A stretch of DNA of 64,000 nt from Aequorivita sp. CIP111184 (GTDB lineage Bacteria; Bacteroidota; Bacteroidia; Flavobacteriales; Flavobacteriaceae), in contig NZ_UEFQ01000013.1 of assembly GCF_900489465.1 (NCBI RefSeq), positions 806,001-870,000 of the forward strand. Direction: 5' to 3'. Every line of letters begins with the position of its first letter. Positions within the stretch are counted from its first letter, which is position 1. Below, piece after piece: positions 1 to 8,767 of this stretch. The notes beneath the pieces were generated by a model, which did not search any database, was not told where the DNA came from, and saw only the letters and a list, made by a program, of their open reading frames with translations. The translations under genes were made by a program, and so were the position numbers.

Positions 1-1431
1 GTTCAAAACAGTTTTGATTTTCTGAAAGAATTTTCTGAAAATAAAATTATTTATGGCGTCAATACAGGCTTCGGCCCAATGGCGCAGTATAAAATTAAGG
101 ATGATGAGCGCATCCAGTTGCAGTATAATCTTATTCGCAGCCACTCTTCTGGGACTGGAAACCCAATTCCTGCACAATATGTTCGCGCGGCGATGCTTGC
201 AAGACTTAATACTTTGAGCCTTGGCAATAGCGGCGTGCATCCTTCGGTTATTAAATTAATGGGAGAGTTGCTTAACAGAAATATTATTCCACTTATTTAT
301 GAACACGGTGGCGTGGGTGCCAGTGGCGATTTGGTGCAGCTTGCCCATTTGGCTTTAGTGCTAATTGGCGAAGGTGAAGTTTTTTATAAGGGGGATCGAA
401 AAAATACGGAAGAAGTTTTCAAAATGGAAAATCTTCAACCCATAAAAGTAGAACTTCGCGAAGGTTTGGCTTTGATGAATGGAACCTCAGTAATGACGGG
501 TATTGGCGTAGTAAATGTGCTTTACACAAAACGCATTATGGATTGGATGATTAAAGCATCTTCTGCTATAAATGAAATTGTAAAAGCGTATGATGATCAC
601 CTTTCCTTTGAACTGAACCAAACCAAAAAACACAACGGACAGCGCCAAATTGCTAAAATGATGCGCGAACATTTAAAGGACAGTAGCTTGACGCGTAAGC
701 GTGAGCATCATTTATACAATGGGAATGTAAACGATGAGATTTTTGTAGAAAAAGTACAGGAATACTATTCGTTGCGTTGTGTTCCTCAAATTTTGGGACC
801 TGTTTTGGACACGCTCAATTCTGTTGAAAAAATACTGATTGAAGAAGTAAATTCCGCTAACGATAATCCAATTGTAGATGTTGAAAAACGCAATGTCTAT
901 CACGGTGGAAATTTCCACGGCGATTATGTTTCCTTGGAAATGGATAAGCTGAAAATAGTAGTTGCTAAAATGACGATGCTTTCCGAGCGTCAATTGAATT
1001 ATTTGCTCAATTCTAAACTTAACGACATATTGCCTCCGTTCGTAAATCTTGGTAAATTAGGATTGAATTTTGGAATGCAGGGCGTGCAATTCACCGCAAC
1101 TTCAACCACTGCCGAAAGCCAAATGCTTAGTAATCCAATGTATGTGCACAGTATTCCCAACAACAACGACAATCAGGATATTGTAAGTATGGGAACTAAT
1201 GCGGCATTGATTACAAAAAAAGTGATTGAAAATTCTTTTGAAGTAGTTGCAATAGAACTCATAACCATTATTCAGGCTATTGAATATTTAAAAGTACAAG
1301 ATCAGGTCTCTTCTGAAACTAAAAAAATGTACGATGAAATCCGCGCGATTGTACCTGTTTTTAAGGAAGATGTAGTTATGTATCCATACGTAAACAAGGT
1401 GAAAGATTTTTTGATGGATTCTGTAAAATAA
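1..1431 (+). CDS. Tyrosine (aromatic amino acid) ammonia-lyase, 5'-truncated
   Basis: Deaminates an aromatic amino acid, most likely tyrosine to 4-coumarate, supplying the aryl starter of a flexirubin-type pigment. The frame is open from base 1, so the start lies outside the window; about 30 N-terminal residues are missing compared with the ~500-residue flavobacterial enzymes. Visible marks are the N-terminal YGVNTGFGPM segment, the Ala-Ser-Gly triad in GGVGASGDLVQLAHLAL that cyclises to the MIO cofactor, and NDNQDIVSMG near the C-terminus. The substrate-selecting pair reads Ser-His (IRSHSSGTG), which is typical of histidine ammonia-lyases. From memory, the Flavobacterium johnsoniae tyrosine ammonia-lyase shares this pair and much of the surrounding sequence. 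The pigment-cluster context favours tyrosine; histidine cannot be excluded from sequence alone. Confidence 0.9.
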   Translation, partial: VQNSFDFLKEFSENKIIYGVNTGFGPMAQYKIKDDERIQLQYNLIRSHSSGTGNPIPAQYVRAAMLARLNTLSLGNSGVHPSVIKLMGELLNRNIIPLIYEHGGVGASGDLVQLAHLALVLIGEGEVFYKGDRKNTEEVFKMENLQPIKVELREGLALMNGTSVMTGIGVVNVLYTKRIMDWMIKASSAINEIVKAYDDHLSFELNQTKKHNGQRQIAKMMREHLKDSSLTRKREHHLYNGNVNDEIFVEKVQEYYSLRCVPQILGPVLDTLNSVEKILIEEVNSANDNPIVDVEKRNVYHGGNFHGDYVSLEMDKLKIVVAKMTMLSERQLNYLLNSKLNDILPPFVNLGKLGLNFGMQGVQFTATSTTAESQMLSNPMYVHSIPNNNDNQDIVSMGTNAALITKKVIENSFEVVAIELITIIQAIEYLKVQDQVSSETKKMYDEIRAIVPVFKEDVVMYPYVNKVKDFLMDSVK

Positions 1432-1491
1432 CTGCGGGATATATTCCAAAATTGTTTATTTTAACTTCAACTAACTTAAATTGATACTATT

Positions 1492-2625
1492 ATGAAAACA
1501 ATTTTTTCTTCCGTACTTATTTTTTTATTAGGAATAACTGCATTTTCCGCTCAGGAACTGGCTTTGGTTCGCGACAATGACCTCTTCGGATATATTAATA
1601 AATCTGGAGAATACGTTATTCAACCCCAATTTGAAAAGGCAGATAGTTTTTCTGGCAAGATGGCTGCTGCAATGAAAGACAAAAAATGGGGTTTTATAAA
1701 TACTTCCGGTGAATGGGCAATCCAGCCCGAATATGACCGAGTGAAAGAATTTAATTCCGGCTATGCTTTGGTAATGCAAAACGACCAATGGAAATACATA
1801 AACACAAAAGGCGAGACCTTAGATACACCCGCAAGAGATAAATATTATGATTTTGATAACGGGGTAGCTATAATCCGCGATGGTGATAAAATTGGTTTAA
1901 TGGATACAAGCGGAAAATCTATTTTAGAACCAAAATATGATGAAATAAAAAAGTTTAACAACGGTCATGCAAAATTCAAGAATGGTGAAACTTGGGGCTT
2001 ATTAAATACAAAAGGTGAAGTTGTTGTTCCAGCAGACTATAATGAAATTGGTGATTTCAGTAAAAATGGAATTTGGGCAAGAAAAGGGGAAAGCTTTGGA
2101 GTGCTTATTAATGGAACTTTTAAACCAATTAGTGGTGTAGATAAAATTTGGGATTTTACCAATGATTCTCCATTAACCTATGCTCGAAGTAATAAAATGA
2201 TGGGTTTCATCAATGGAAAAGGCGAATGGGTAATACAGCCAGCTTATGATAAAGTACGTGCTTTTAATGCAGGGCTTGCGCCAGTTAATCAAGGCAAGGA
2301 ATGGGGATATATTAATGAAAAGGGAGAAAAGGCTATCGATATAAAATATAGGGATGCCGAAATATTTTCTGACAATGGTTTAGCTCCCGTAAAGGAGAAA
2401 AAACTTTGGGGTTTTGTTGATAAAACAGGCAAGTTGGTAATCCCTATGGAATATGATATTTCAATAGGAATGTTTGGGTTTCTACAAAGTGGATCCGATA
2501 AAGGTTTTATTGATGGTCTTGCCCGGGTAAAGAAAAACAAAGAGTGGGGTTTTATAGATGAAAAAGGGAATGTAGTTGGCAAATGGCACCAAAATGCGGA
2601 GGCTTTTGTGAATACTTCAAAATAG
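1492..2625 (+). CDS. Exported WG-repeat protein
   Basis: The 377-residue protein begins with a signal peptide (hydrophobic residues 4-19, cleavage near SAQ). The rest is about nine copies of a 35-40 residue WG repeat: W/FGFIN, then a short G-E/K turn, then VIQP-x-Y-D. WG-repeat proteins are common in Bacteroidota. Their role is mostly unknown, though binding of partner proteins or surface molecules is suspected. It sits between the ammonia-lyase and the ketoreductase of the pigment cluster, with gaps of about 60 bases on each side, unlike the tight packing of the biosynthetic genes. It may therefore be a passenger. No catalytic motif is visible. Confidence 0.8.
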   Translation: MKTIFSSVLIFLLGITAFSAQELALVRDNDLFGYINKSGEYVIQPQFEKADSFSGKMAAAMKDKKWGFINTSGEWAIQPEYDRVKEFNSGYALVMQNDQWKYINTKGETLDTPARDKYYDFDNGVAIIRDGDKIGLMDTSGKSILEPKYDEIKKFNNGHAKFKNGETWGLLNTKGEVVVPADYNEIGDFSKNGIWARKGESFGVLINGTFKPISGVDKIWDFTNDSPLTYARSNKMMGFINGKGEWVIQPAYDKVRAFNAGLAPVNQGKEWGYINEKGEKAIDIKYRDAEIFSDNGLAPVKEKKLWGFVDKTGKLVIPMEYDISIGMFGFLQSGSDKGFIDGLARVKKNKEWGFIDEKGNVVGKWHQNAEAFVNTSK

Positions 2626-2647
2626 AAATAAGAGTAGAAAAACGAGA

Positions 2648-2667
2648 AAAGACAACGTTTTGTCTTT
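2648..2667 (+). terminator. Weak hairpin after the WG-repeat gene
   Basis: An 8-bp perfect stem (AAAGACAA / TTGTCTTT) closes a CGTT loop between the WG-repeat gene and the ketoreductase. There is no long T-run after it, so at most it is a weak terminator or a processing/stability element. Confidence 0.3.
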
Positions 2668-2682
2668 GCTAGAAAAAATTAA

Positions 2683-3435
2683 ATGGAAGAGAAAAAAGCG
2701 AAACAGAAATACGCATTAGTAACGGGAGGCTCTCGTGGTATTGGCCGCGCAGTTTGTATTCAACTTGCGAAAGATTTGGAATACAGCCTTCTTATAAATT
2801 ACAACGGTAATAAAGAAGCTGCCCAACAAACTTTGAAGGATGTGGAAGCTCTTGGCGGTAAAGGCGAAATAATACAGTTTGACGTTACCAATGCTGAAGC
2901 TGTTAATAAGGCATTTGACGTATGGCATGAAGCTAATAAAGACGCTATCATTGAGGTAATTATAAACAATGCAGGGATTACCAAAGACGGCTTATTTATG
3001 TGGATGAAACCCGAAGATTGGCACAGTGTTATAAACACCAGTTTAAATGGGTTTTACAACGTTACCAATGCATTGATTCAAAAATTATTGGTAAATAAGT
3101 ACGGAAGAGTTATAAATATGGTTTCGGTTTCTGGTTTGAAAGGAACTCCGGGACAAGTAAACTATTCCGCAGCAAAAGGCGCAGTTATTGGCGCTACAAA
3201 AGCGTTAGCGCAAGAAGTTGCAAAACGGAATATAACAGTAAATGCAGTAGCGCCAGGTTTTATAAAAAGTGATATGACTGCTGAACTTGATGAAAAAGAG
3301 CTTAAAAAAATGATTCCAGCTAACCGTTTCGGCGAAGCTGAAGAAGTGGCGCATGTAGTTAGTTTTTTGGCTTCTTCAAAATCTTCCTATATTACCGGAG
3401 AAGTGATTAATATTAATGGAGGAATTTATTCCTAA
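2683..3435 (+). CDS. 3-oxoacyl-ACP reductase, FabG type
   Basis: Short-chain dehydrogenase of 250 residues, the usual FabG length. It shows the NADPH-binding VTGGSRGIGRAV near residues 14-25, NNAG near residue 95, and the catalytic Tyr-x3-Lys in NYSAAKGA near residue 160. It would reduce the beta-keto group after each ketosynthase round on the carrier protein. It is followed 12 bases later by a ketosynthase, an ACP and an acyltransferase, so it is read as the cluster's own ketoreductase and not the housekeeping fabG. Confidence 0.9.
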   Translation: MEEKKAKQKYALVTGGSRGIGRAVCIQLAKDLEYSLLINYNGNKEAAQQTLKDVEALGGKGEIIQFDVTNAEAVNKAFDVWHEANKDAIIEVIINNAGITKDGLFMWMKPEDWHSVINTSLNGFYNVTNALIQKLLVNKYGRVINMVSVSGLKGTPGQVNYSAAKGAVIGATKALAQEVAKRNITVNAVAPGFIKSDMTAELDEKELKKMIPANRFGEAEEVAHVVSFLASSKSSYITGEVININGGIYS

Positions 3436-3447
3436 ATTGACAAAGAA

Positions 3448-4668
3448 GTGAGAAGAGTAGTAATAACTGGAATGGGCATTTATTCCTGCATTGGCAAAAA
3501 CTTGCAGGAGGTGAAAGAGTCCTTGTACAATGGGAAATCTGGAATTATTTCCGACGAAAAAAGAAAAGAATTCGGGTATCGCTCTAGTTTAACAGGCTGG
3601 GTGGAGGAACCAAATTTGAAAGAAATGCTCACCAGAAGAGAGCGAGTAAGTTTAGGCGAAGAAGGTGCATTTGCCTATACGGCAACCATTGAAGCATTAA
3701 GAAATGCTAAAATAGACCAGCAATTTCTCGATGAAAACGAAGTAGGCATTCTTTACGGAAACGATAGTACTGCAAAATCCGTAATAGAATCTGTAGATAA
3801 AATTCGGGAAAAGAAAGATACCACACTCGTTGGTTCAGGCGCAATTTTTAAAGCAATGAACTCATCTGTTACGATGAATCTTTCAACTATTTTTAAGTTA
3901 AGAGGAATAAATTTTACGATTAGCGCCGCTTGCGCTAGTGGTTCACACTCCATTGGAATGGCTTATTTTTTAATAAAAAATGGGCTGCAGGATTGTATCA
4001 TTTCAGGAGGAGCTCAAGAAATAAATGAACTCGCAATGGGTAGTTTTGATGGTCTTGGCGTGTTTTCAACACATGCAGATCCAGCAAAAGCATGCCGTCC
4101 TTTTGATAAAGACCGTGATGGCTTGGTGCCAAGTGGCGGCGCGGCTACTTTGGTTATTGAAAGCTACGAAAGTGCCGTAAAACGAGGTGCGCCAATTTTA
4201 GGTGAAATTATAGGCTACGGTTTTTCTTCAAACGGCGAGCATATTTCAACTCCAAACGTTGACGGCCCAGCCCGAGCAATGAAAATGGCACTGGATCAAG
4301 CAAATATTAAAGCCTCTGAAATAGATTATGTAAATGCCCATGCAACCTCGACACCTGTTGGAGATGCTAATGAAGCACATGCAATTACAGAAGTATTTGG
4401 AGAAAATGGCCCATATGTAAGCTCCACAAAATCTATGACAGGACATGAGTGCTGGATGGCAGGGGCTAGTGAAGTTATTTATTCCATGCTGATGATGGAA
4501 CATTCCTTCATAGCGCCAAATATAAACCTTGAAACACCAGACGAAGCTGCTTCAAAATTAAACCTTGTTAACAAAACGTTAAATAGAAAAATTGATGTAT
4601 TTTTGTCGAATTCTTTTGGATTTGGGGGAACCAATTCCGCATTAATTATTAAAAAGTGCACATATTAA
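3448..4668 (+). CDS. Beta-ketoacyl-ACP synthase (FabF-like KS), first copy
   Basis: Condensing enzyme of 406 residues with an intact Cys162 (SAACASGSH), His298 (VNAHATST) and His333 (MTGHECW), so catalytically competent. It is expected to extend the aryl-polyene chain by decarboxylative condensation with malonyl-ACP. The start is a GTG 12 bases after the ketoreductase stop, giving the canonical MRRVVITGMG N-terminus. It is one of three full ketosynthases in the cluster, and sequence alone does not say which rounds each performs. Confidence 0.9.
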   Translation: MRRVVITGMGIYSCIGKNLQEVKESLYNGKSGIISDEKRKEFGYRSSLTGWVEEPNLKEMLTRRERVSLGEEGAFAYTATIEALRNAKIDQQFLDENEVGILYGNDSTAKSVIESVDKIREKKDTTLVGSGAIFKAMNSSVTMNLSTIFKLRGINFTISAACASGSHSIGMAYFLIKNGLQDCIISGGAQEINELAMGSFDGLGVFSTHADPAKACRPFDKDRDGLVPSGGAATLVIESYESAVKRGAPILGEIIGYGFSSNGEHISTPNVDGPARAMKMALDQANIKASEIDYVNAHATSTPVGDANEAHAITEVFGENGPYVSSTKSMTGHECWMAGASEVIYSMLMMEHSFIAPNINLETPDEAASKLNLVNKTLNRKIDVFLSNSFGFGGTNSALIIKKCTY

Positions 4669-4670
4669 AA

Positions 4671-4913
4671 ATGAATAAAGAAGTTATAGTTGAGAAGATA
4701 AACTACTTTTTGGTAGATGAGTTTGAGGTAGAAAGTGAAGACATTGAACCAAGAGCCAATTTAAAAGAGACTTTAGAGTTGGATAGCTTGGACTTTGTAG
4801 ACTTGGTTGTTGCCATTGAGGCCAATTTTGGCGTGAAATTGACTGGTGAAGATTTCATTAATGTTATAACACTTCAAGATTTTTATGATCTAATTGAAAA
4901 GAAAGTCGCCTAA
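4671..4913 (+). CDS. Acyl carrier protein, first copy
   Basis: Small acidic protein of 80 residues with the phosphopantetheine site ELDSLDF (Ser43). It carries the growing acyl chain. An upstream GTG at 4656 would extend it into the ketosynthase end; the ATG just after the ketosynthase stop gives a normal ACP length and is preferred. It is one of two ACPs in the cluster; the other has a DSIDALEL site, so the two may serve different branches. Confidence 0.88.
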   Translation: MNKEVIVEKINYFLVDEFEVESEDIEPRANLKETLELDSLDFVDLVVAIEANFGVKLTGEDFINVITLQDFYDLIEKKVA

Positions 4914-4930
4914 AATTGCAATACTAATCT

Positions 4931-5812
4931 ATGGCAGGTGAATGGGAAGGCAAAAGCAAAGGAACCGTTTTAGGATATAAAATCTTTATATTCTTTATCA
5001 GAAAATTAGGTGTTCGCGCCGCTTATGGACTGCTTTATTTTGTAGCTCTCTATTATGTTTTTTTTGCTGGAAAAAGCACACGTTCCATCTACTATTATTT
5101 TAAAAAAAGACTCCAATACCCTTCTTTTAAAAGTTTTTTCAGCATTTATAAAAGCTACTATACATTTGGAAAAACTATTATTGATAAGGCCGCCATTTCT
5201 TCAGGTCTTAAAAATCAGTTTACCTATGAATGTGACGGAGTGGAAAACATCATTGAACTTCTCGATAAAAAACAGGGTGGGATTATGATTAGCGCCCACG
5301 TTGGTAATTTTGAGATTGCCGAATTTTTTTTCGAGGAAATTGATACTCGTTCACAGATAAGCCTTATTACTACAGACGCCGAACATCAAAACATAAAGGA
5401 GTACATGGAGAAAGTAACAGTGCGTTCCAAAGTGAAATTTATTTTGGTGAAGGACGATATGTCGCATATATTTGAAATAAACAACGCATTAACTAATGGC
5501 GAATTGGTATGTTTTACTGGTGATAGATATATGAAAGGCCAAAAAGTATTGTCTGAATCGTTGATGGGAAAAGAAGCAAATTTTCCCGCTGGGCCCTTTT
5601 TATTGGCAAGCAGGTTGAACGTTCCGGTTTTGTTTGTCTATGTAATGAAAGAAACAAACAAGCATTATCATCTATATGCCCGGCAAGCGGAAGTAAAAAA
5701 CCGCGATGCACAAGGCCTACTAAAAAAATACACTGAAAGCGTGGAATGGATGTTGAAAAAGTATCCACTTCAATGGTTTAACTATTTTGATTTTTGGGAT
5801 ACAAACGATTAA
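4931..5812 (+). CDS. LpxL/HtrB-family lysophospholipid-type acyltransferase
   Basis: Protein of 293 residues with an N-terminal membrane segment (about residues 30-48) and the family active-site motif His-x4-Glu in SAHVGNFEIAEFF. LpxL-family enzymes move acyl chains from ACP to a lipid acceptor at the inner membrane. Homologues are regular members of aryl-polyene and flexirubin clusters. Here it follows an ACP gene by 17 bases, so a cluster-specific acceptor is likelier than lipid A. Its true acceptor cannot be read from the sequence. Confidence 0.8.
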   Translation: MAGEWEGKSKGTVLGYKIFIFFIRKLGVRAAYGLLYFVALYYVFFAGKSTRSIYYYFKKRLQYPSFKSFFSIYKSYYTFGKTIIDKAAISSGLKNQFTYECDGVENIIELLDKKQGGIMISAHVGNFEIAEFFFEEIDTRSQISLITTDAEHQNIKEYMEKVTVRSKVKFILVKDDMSHIFEINNALTNGELVCFTGDRYMKGQKVLSESLMGKEANFPAGPFLLASRLNVPVLFVYVMKETNKHYHLYARQAEVKNRDAQGLLKKYTESVEWMLKKYPLQWFNYFDFWDTND

Positions 5813-5815
5813 GAA

Positions 5816-6733
5816 ATGAAGGAAGTACTAATAATATACTATTCGCAAACCGGACAGCTTTTTGATATTCTGAAGAATATATCTTCCACAATTTCAGATG
5901 AAAACGTGAATATTTCTTATTATGAAATTCTTCCGAAGAAAAAATTCCCTTTTCCCTGGAAGCAAGAAGAATTTTACGGAGCCTTTCCCGAAACCTTTCT
6001 TCAAATTCCCACGCCATTAGAAGTTATTCCTACTGAAATTATCCAGAAAAAATATGATTTGGTTATTTTGGGATTTACTACCTGGTATTTAACACCATCC
6101 ATACCAGTCAATTCATTTTTAAAATCTGAAGACGCAAAGACATTACTTGCTAATACACCAGTTGTAACAGTTTCAGCCAGCAGAAATATGTGGATAATGG
6201 CGCAGGAAAAAGTAAAAAAATTGCTGGTGGCAAACAATGCAAAATTGGTTGGGAATATTGCTTTGGTAGATAGAAATCTGAACCATATAAGCGTAATAAC
6301 AATCGTGCATTGGCTGATGGGTGGAAAGAAAACCAAAATGTTAGGAGTCTTCCCAAAACCTGGTGTTTCTGATAATGATATTAAAGCGTCTTCGCGTTTT
6401 GGAACTCCCATTAAAGAGGCTTTGCTTCAAAATGAATACTCAAGCCTGCAACAAAATCTTTTATCTGTTGGCGCAGTAAAAGTAGATCCTTCACTAATTG
6501 CCACAGATATTCGGGGGAATGTTGTTTTCACAAAATGGGCCAGCCATTTAATTAAAAAAGATGGCGAAGAAAGAAAGAAATGGCTCGTTTATTTTAAATA
6601 TTATTTGTTATTTGCAATATGGCTTATAGCCCCAATTGTATTTGTTGTATTTTTACTCACTTATTTTCCAATGTACCGTAAAATACAACGAAATAAAGCC
6701 TATTATTCATCAGTTGCATTAAAGCAAGATTAA
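5816..6733 (+). CDS. darA: Dialkylresorcinol condensing enzyme DarA-like
   Basis: The 305-residue protein opens with a flavodoxin-like fold (EVLIIYYSQTGQ, a phosphate-binding loop; then LVILGFTTWYLTP). It closes with one membrane helix at about residues 262-285. DarA and DarB together join two beta-keto chains into the resorcinol ring of flexirubins. The stop and the DarB start overlap by one base (TAATG), supporting coordinated synthesis. The call rests on this pairing and on memory of the family; the fold alone would only say flavodoxin-like membrane protein. Confidence 0.8.
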   Translation: MKEVLIIYYSQTGQLFDILKNISSTISDENVNISYYEILPKKKFPFPWKQEEFYGAFPETFLQIPTPLEVIPTEIIQKKYDLVILGFTTWYLTPSIPVNSFLKSEDAKTLLANTPVVTVSASRNMWIMAQEKVKKLLVANNAKLVGNIALVDRNLNHISVITIVHWLMGGKKTKMLGVFPKPGVSDNDIKASSRFGTPIKEALLQNEYSSLQQNLLSVGAVKVDPSLIATDIRGNVVFTKWASHLIKKDGEERKKWLVYFKYYLLFAIWLIAPIVFVVFLLTYFPMYRKIQRNKAYYSSVALKQD

Positions 6734-7866
6734 TGAAGAACGTATATATTACAAGGATTGCGAAGTTTTTGCCCAATGAGCCAGTTGAAAATGAGGCGAT
6801 GGAGGAAAAGCTAGGAATCATCAACGGGAAAACCTCAAAGGCCCGCCGAATTATCCTTCGAAACAACCAAATAAAAACACGTTATTACGCTATTGATAAA
6901 GATGGAAACGTAACTCATAATAACGCGCAACTTACCGCTAAAGCCGTTGAAGAATTATGTGATGAAACTTTCAATAAAAACGAAATTGAATTGCTCTCTT
7001 GTGGCACTTCCAGCCCAGACCAGATTTTGCCAAGCCACGCGGCTATGGTTCACGGTTTTTTAAAGAATGGAAATCTTGAAGTAAATTCTCCATCTGGAGC
7101 TTGTTGTAGTGGAATGAACGCTTTAAAATATGGCTATATGGCCATAAAATCTGAACAAGTGAAAAATGCTGTTTGCACAGGTTCCGAGCGTACTTCTTCT
7201 TGGATGAAGTCAGATATTTTTGAAGATGAAGTAGCGCATTTACAAGAAATAGAAGAGCATCCCATTCTTGCTTTTAACAAAGAATTTTTACGTTGGATGC
7301 TTTCTGACGGGGCGGGCGCATTTCTTTTGGAAAGTGAACCGAACGGAAAAACACCATTGAAAATTGAATGGATGGAAGGTTACAGTTATGCCTTTGAACT
7401 TGATACTTGTATGTATGCTGGCGGTGATAAATTGGAAGATGGAAGTCTAAAGCCGTGGAGCGAATATCCCGCAGATGTTTGGGGAAAAAAATCACTTTTT
7501 GCAATGAAGCAGGATGTGAAATTGTTGGGTGATAACATCCTTCAAAAAGGTGTTGCCAGTATGAAGTTGGCCATGGAAAAGCACAACATCACCGAAGACG
7601 ATATAGATTATTATTTGCCACATATATCTTCCTATTATTTTAAGGAAAATCTTTACAACGAAATTGAAAATCAAGGCCTTCATTTGCCTTGGGAAAAATG
7701 GTTTTTGAATCTTCAAAAAGTTGGAAATGTGGGTGCTGGTTCTATCTATCTTATGTTAGAAGAATTGGTGCATTCCGGGAATCTTAAAAAAGGGGATAGA
7801 ATTTTTCTTCAAGTTCCCGAAAGTGCCCGCTTCGCATATTCATATGCATATTTGACAGTAGTTTAA
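6733..7866 (+). CDS. darB: Dialkylresorcinol ketosynthase DarB (KAS III-like)
   Basis: Protein of 377 residues of the FabH/KAS III type, with Cys125 (SGACCSGMNALKYG), His297 (YLPHISSYYF) and Asn332 (VGNVGAGSIY), the full Cys-His-Asn triad. DarB condenses two acyl thioesters into a 1,3-diketo intermediate that DarA converts to the ring. This gives the non-polyene half of a flexirubin. It overlaps darA by one base and abuts the following hotdog gene directly. Confidence 0.88.
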   Translation: MKNVYITRIAKFLPNEPVENEAMEEKLGIINGKTSKARRIILRNNQIKTRYYAIDKDGNVTHNNAQLTAKAVEELCDETFNKNEIELLSCGTSSPDQILPSHAAMVHGFLKNGNLEVNSPSGACCSGMNALKYGYMAIKSEQVKNAVCTGSERTSSWMKSDIFEDEVAHLQEIEEHPILAFNKEFLRWMLSDGAGAFLLESEPNGKTPLKIEWMEGYSYAFELDTCMYAGGDKLEDGSLKPWSEYPADVWGKKSLFAMKQDVKLLGDNILQKGVASMKLAMEKHNITEDDIDYYLPHISSYYFKENLYNEIENQGLHLPWEKWFLNLQKVGNVGAGSIYLMLEELVHSGNLKKGDRIFLQVPESARFAYSYAYLTVV

Positions 7867-8304
7867 ATGGAGGTATTCACCGAAAAAATAACGGATAAAA
7901 ATTTTATCGGAAGATTAATTCCACAGAAAGCACCGTTTGTAATGGTGGACAAACTGCTTCATTTTGAAGAAAATAAAGTGGTTGCAGGCTTAACTGTTTC
8001 CCAAGAAAATATTTTTATCCAAAACAATAAATTTACTGGTCCTGGCTTGATTGAGCATATGGCGCAAACGGTTGCGCTTTATACAGGCTACCAATTTTTT
8101 TTGAAAAAAGAAGATGCCCCAACAGGCTACATTGGCGCCATTAAAAAGGCAGAAATTTTTGAACTTCCTGCCGTTGGGAAAGAACTTAAAACAACGGTAC
8201 TAATTCTACACGATATTATGGGCGTTACTTTGGTAACAGCCGAAACTGAGTGCGATGGAAAAGTAATCGCTTCCAGCGAAATGAAAACCGTATTAGCAAA
8301 TTAG
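7867..8304 (+). CDS. Hotdog-fold dehydratase-like protein, Glu-only (first)
   Basis: A 145-residue single hotdog domain similar to 3-hydroxyacyl-ACP dehydratases (RLIPQKAPFVMVDKLL near residues 16-31; LIEHMAQTVALYTGYQFF near 61-78). The central-helix Glu63 of FabZ-type enzymes is present, but the usual catalytic His-Phe-Pro stretch reads QNNKFTGPG, so the His is absent. It has no gap to darB. It probably forms a dimer with another hotdog protein of the cluster; alone it should be inactive or a partner subunit. It resembles the ApeP-type proteins of aryl-polyene clusters. Confidence 0.78.
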   Translation: MEVFTEKITDKNFIGRLIPQKAPFVMVDKLLHFEENKVVAGLTVSQENIFIQNNKFTGPGLIEHMAQTVALYTGYQFFLKKEDAPTGYIGAIKKAEIFELPAVGKELKTTVLILHDIMGVTLVTAETECDGKVIASSEMKTVLAN

Positions 8305-8306
8305 GA

Positions 8307-8765
8307 ATGAAGGCAATGGATGTTTCAAGTTTAGACATTTCCAACTTTCTTCCGCATCGCAAGCCGATGCTAATGGTTACTTCGGTACTTGAAATTGACG
8401 ACAATTCGGTTTCAACACAATTTTATATTTCTGAAAAATGTGTCTTTTTAAAAGAAGAAAAGCTTTCAGAAACTGGGCTTATTGAAAATGCTGCTCAAGC
8501 TGCATCTGCAGTTGTGGGACAAAGTTTTTTTGAAAAAGACGACTTGGAAGGAACTGGCAACAAACTTGTTGGCTACATAAGCGCAATTAAAAAGGTTGAG
8601 ATTTTTGAACTTCCAAAGGTTGGTGAAACAATTATTACAAAAGCAAAACTTCTTTCAAGATATGATACAGGCGAAATGACAATGTGTAGCCTCGAAACTC
8701 AAACATTTCTCTCAGAAAAATTAATTGTATCTTCTACCATGAATTTTTTAATCCATGAGGTCTGA
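8307..8765 (+). CDS. Hotdog-fold dehydratase-like protein, Glu-only (second)
   Basis: Protein of 152 residues with the FabZ-like entry segment FLPHRKPMLMVTSVLE (about residues 14-29) and LIENAAQAASAVVGQSFF (Glu60). As in its neighbour, the HFP catalytic His is missing (FLKEEKLSETG). Start: an ATG two bases after the previous stop is preferred over an upstream GTG at 8250 that runs inside the neighbour; ATG 8316 is also possible. The adjacent pair look like diverged duplicates and may form a heterodimer. Confidence 0.75.
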   Translation: MKAMDVSSLDISNFLPHRKPMLMVTSVLEIDDNSVSTQFYISEKCVFLKEEKLSETGLIENAAQAASAVVGQSFFEKDDLEGTGNKLVGYISAIKKVEIFELPKVGETIITKAKLLSRYDTGEMTMCSLETQTFLSEKLIVSSTMNFLIHEV

Positions 8766-8767
8766 TT

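Noticed and set aside
8250-8306. GTG start extending the second hotdog protein upstream
   Set aside because: It would overlap the preceding gene by 55 bases and add a basic stretch unlike the family; ATG 8307 is positioned for coupling.
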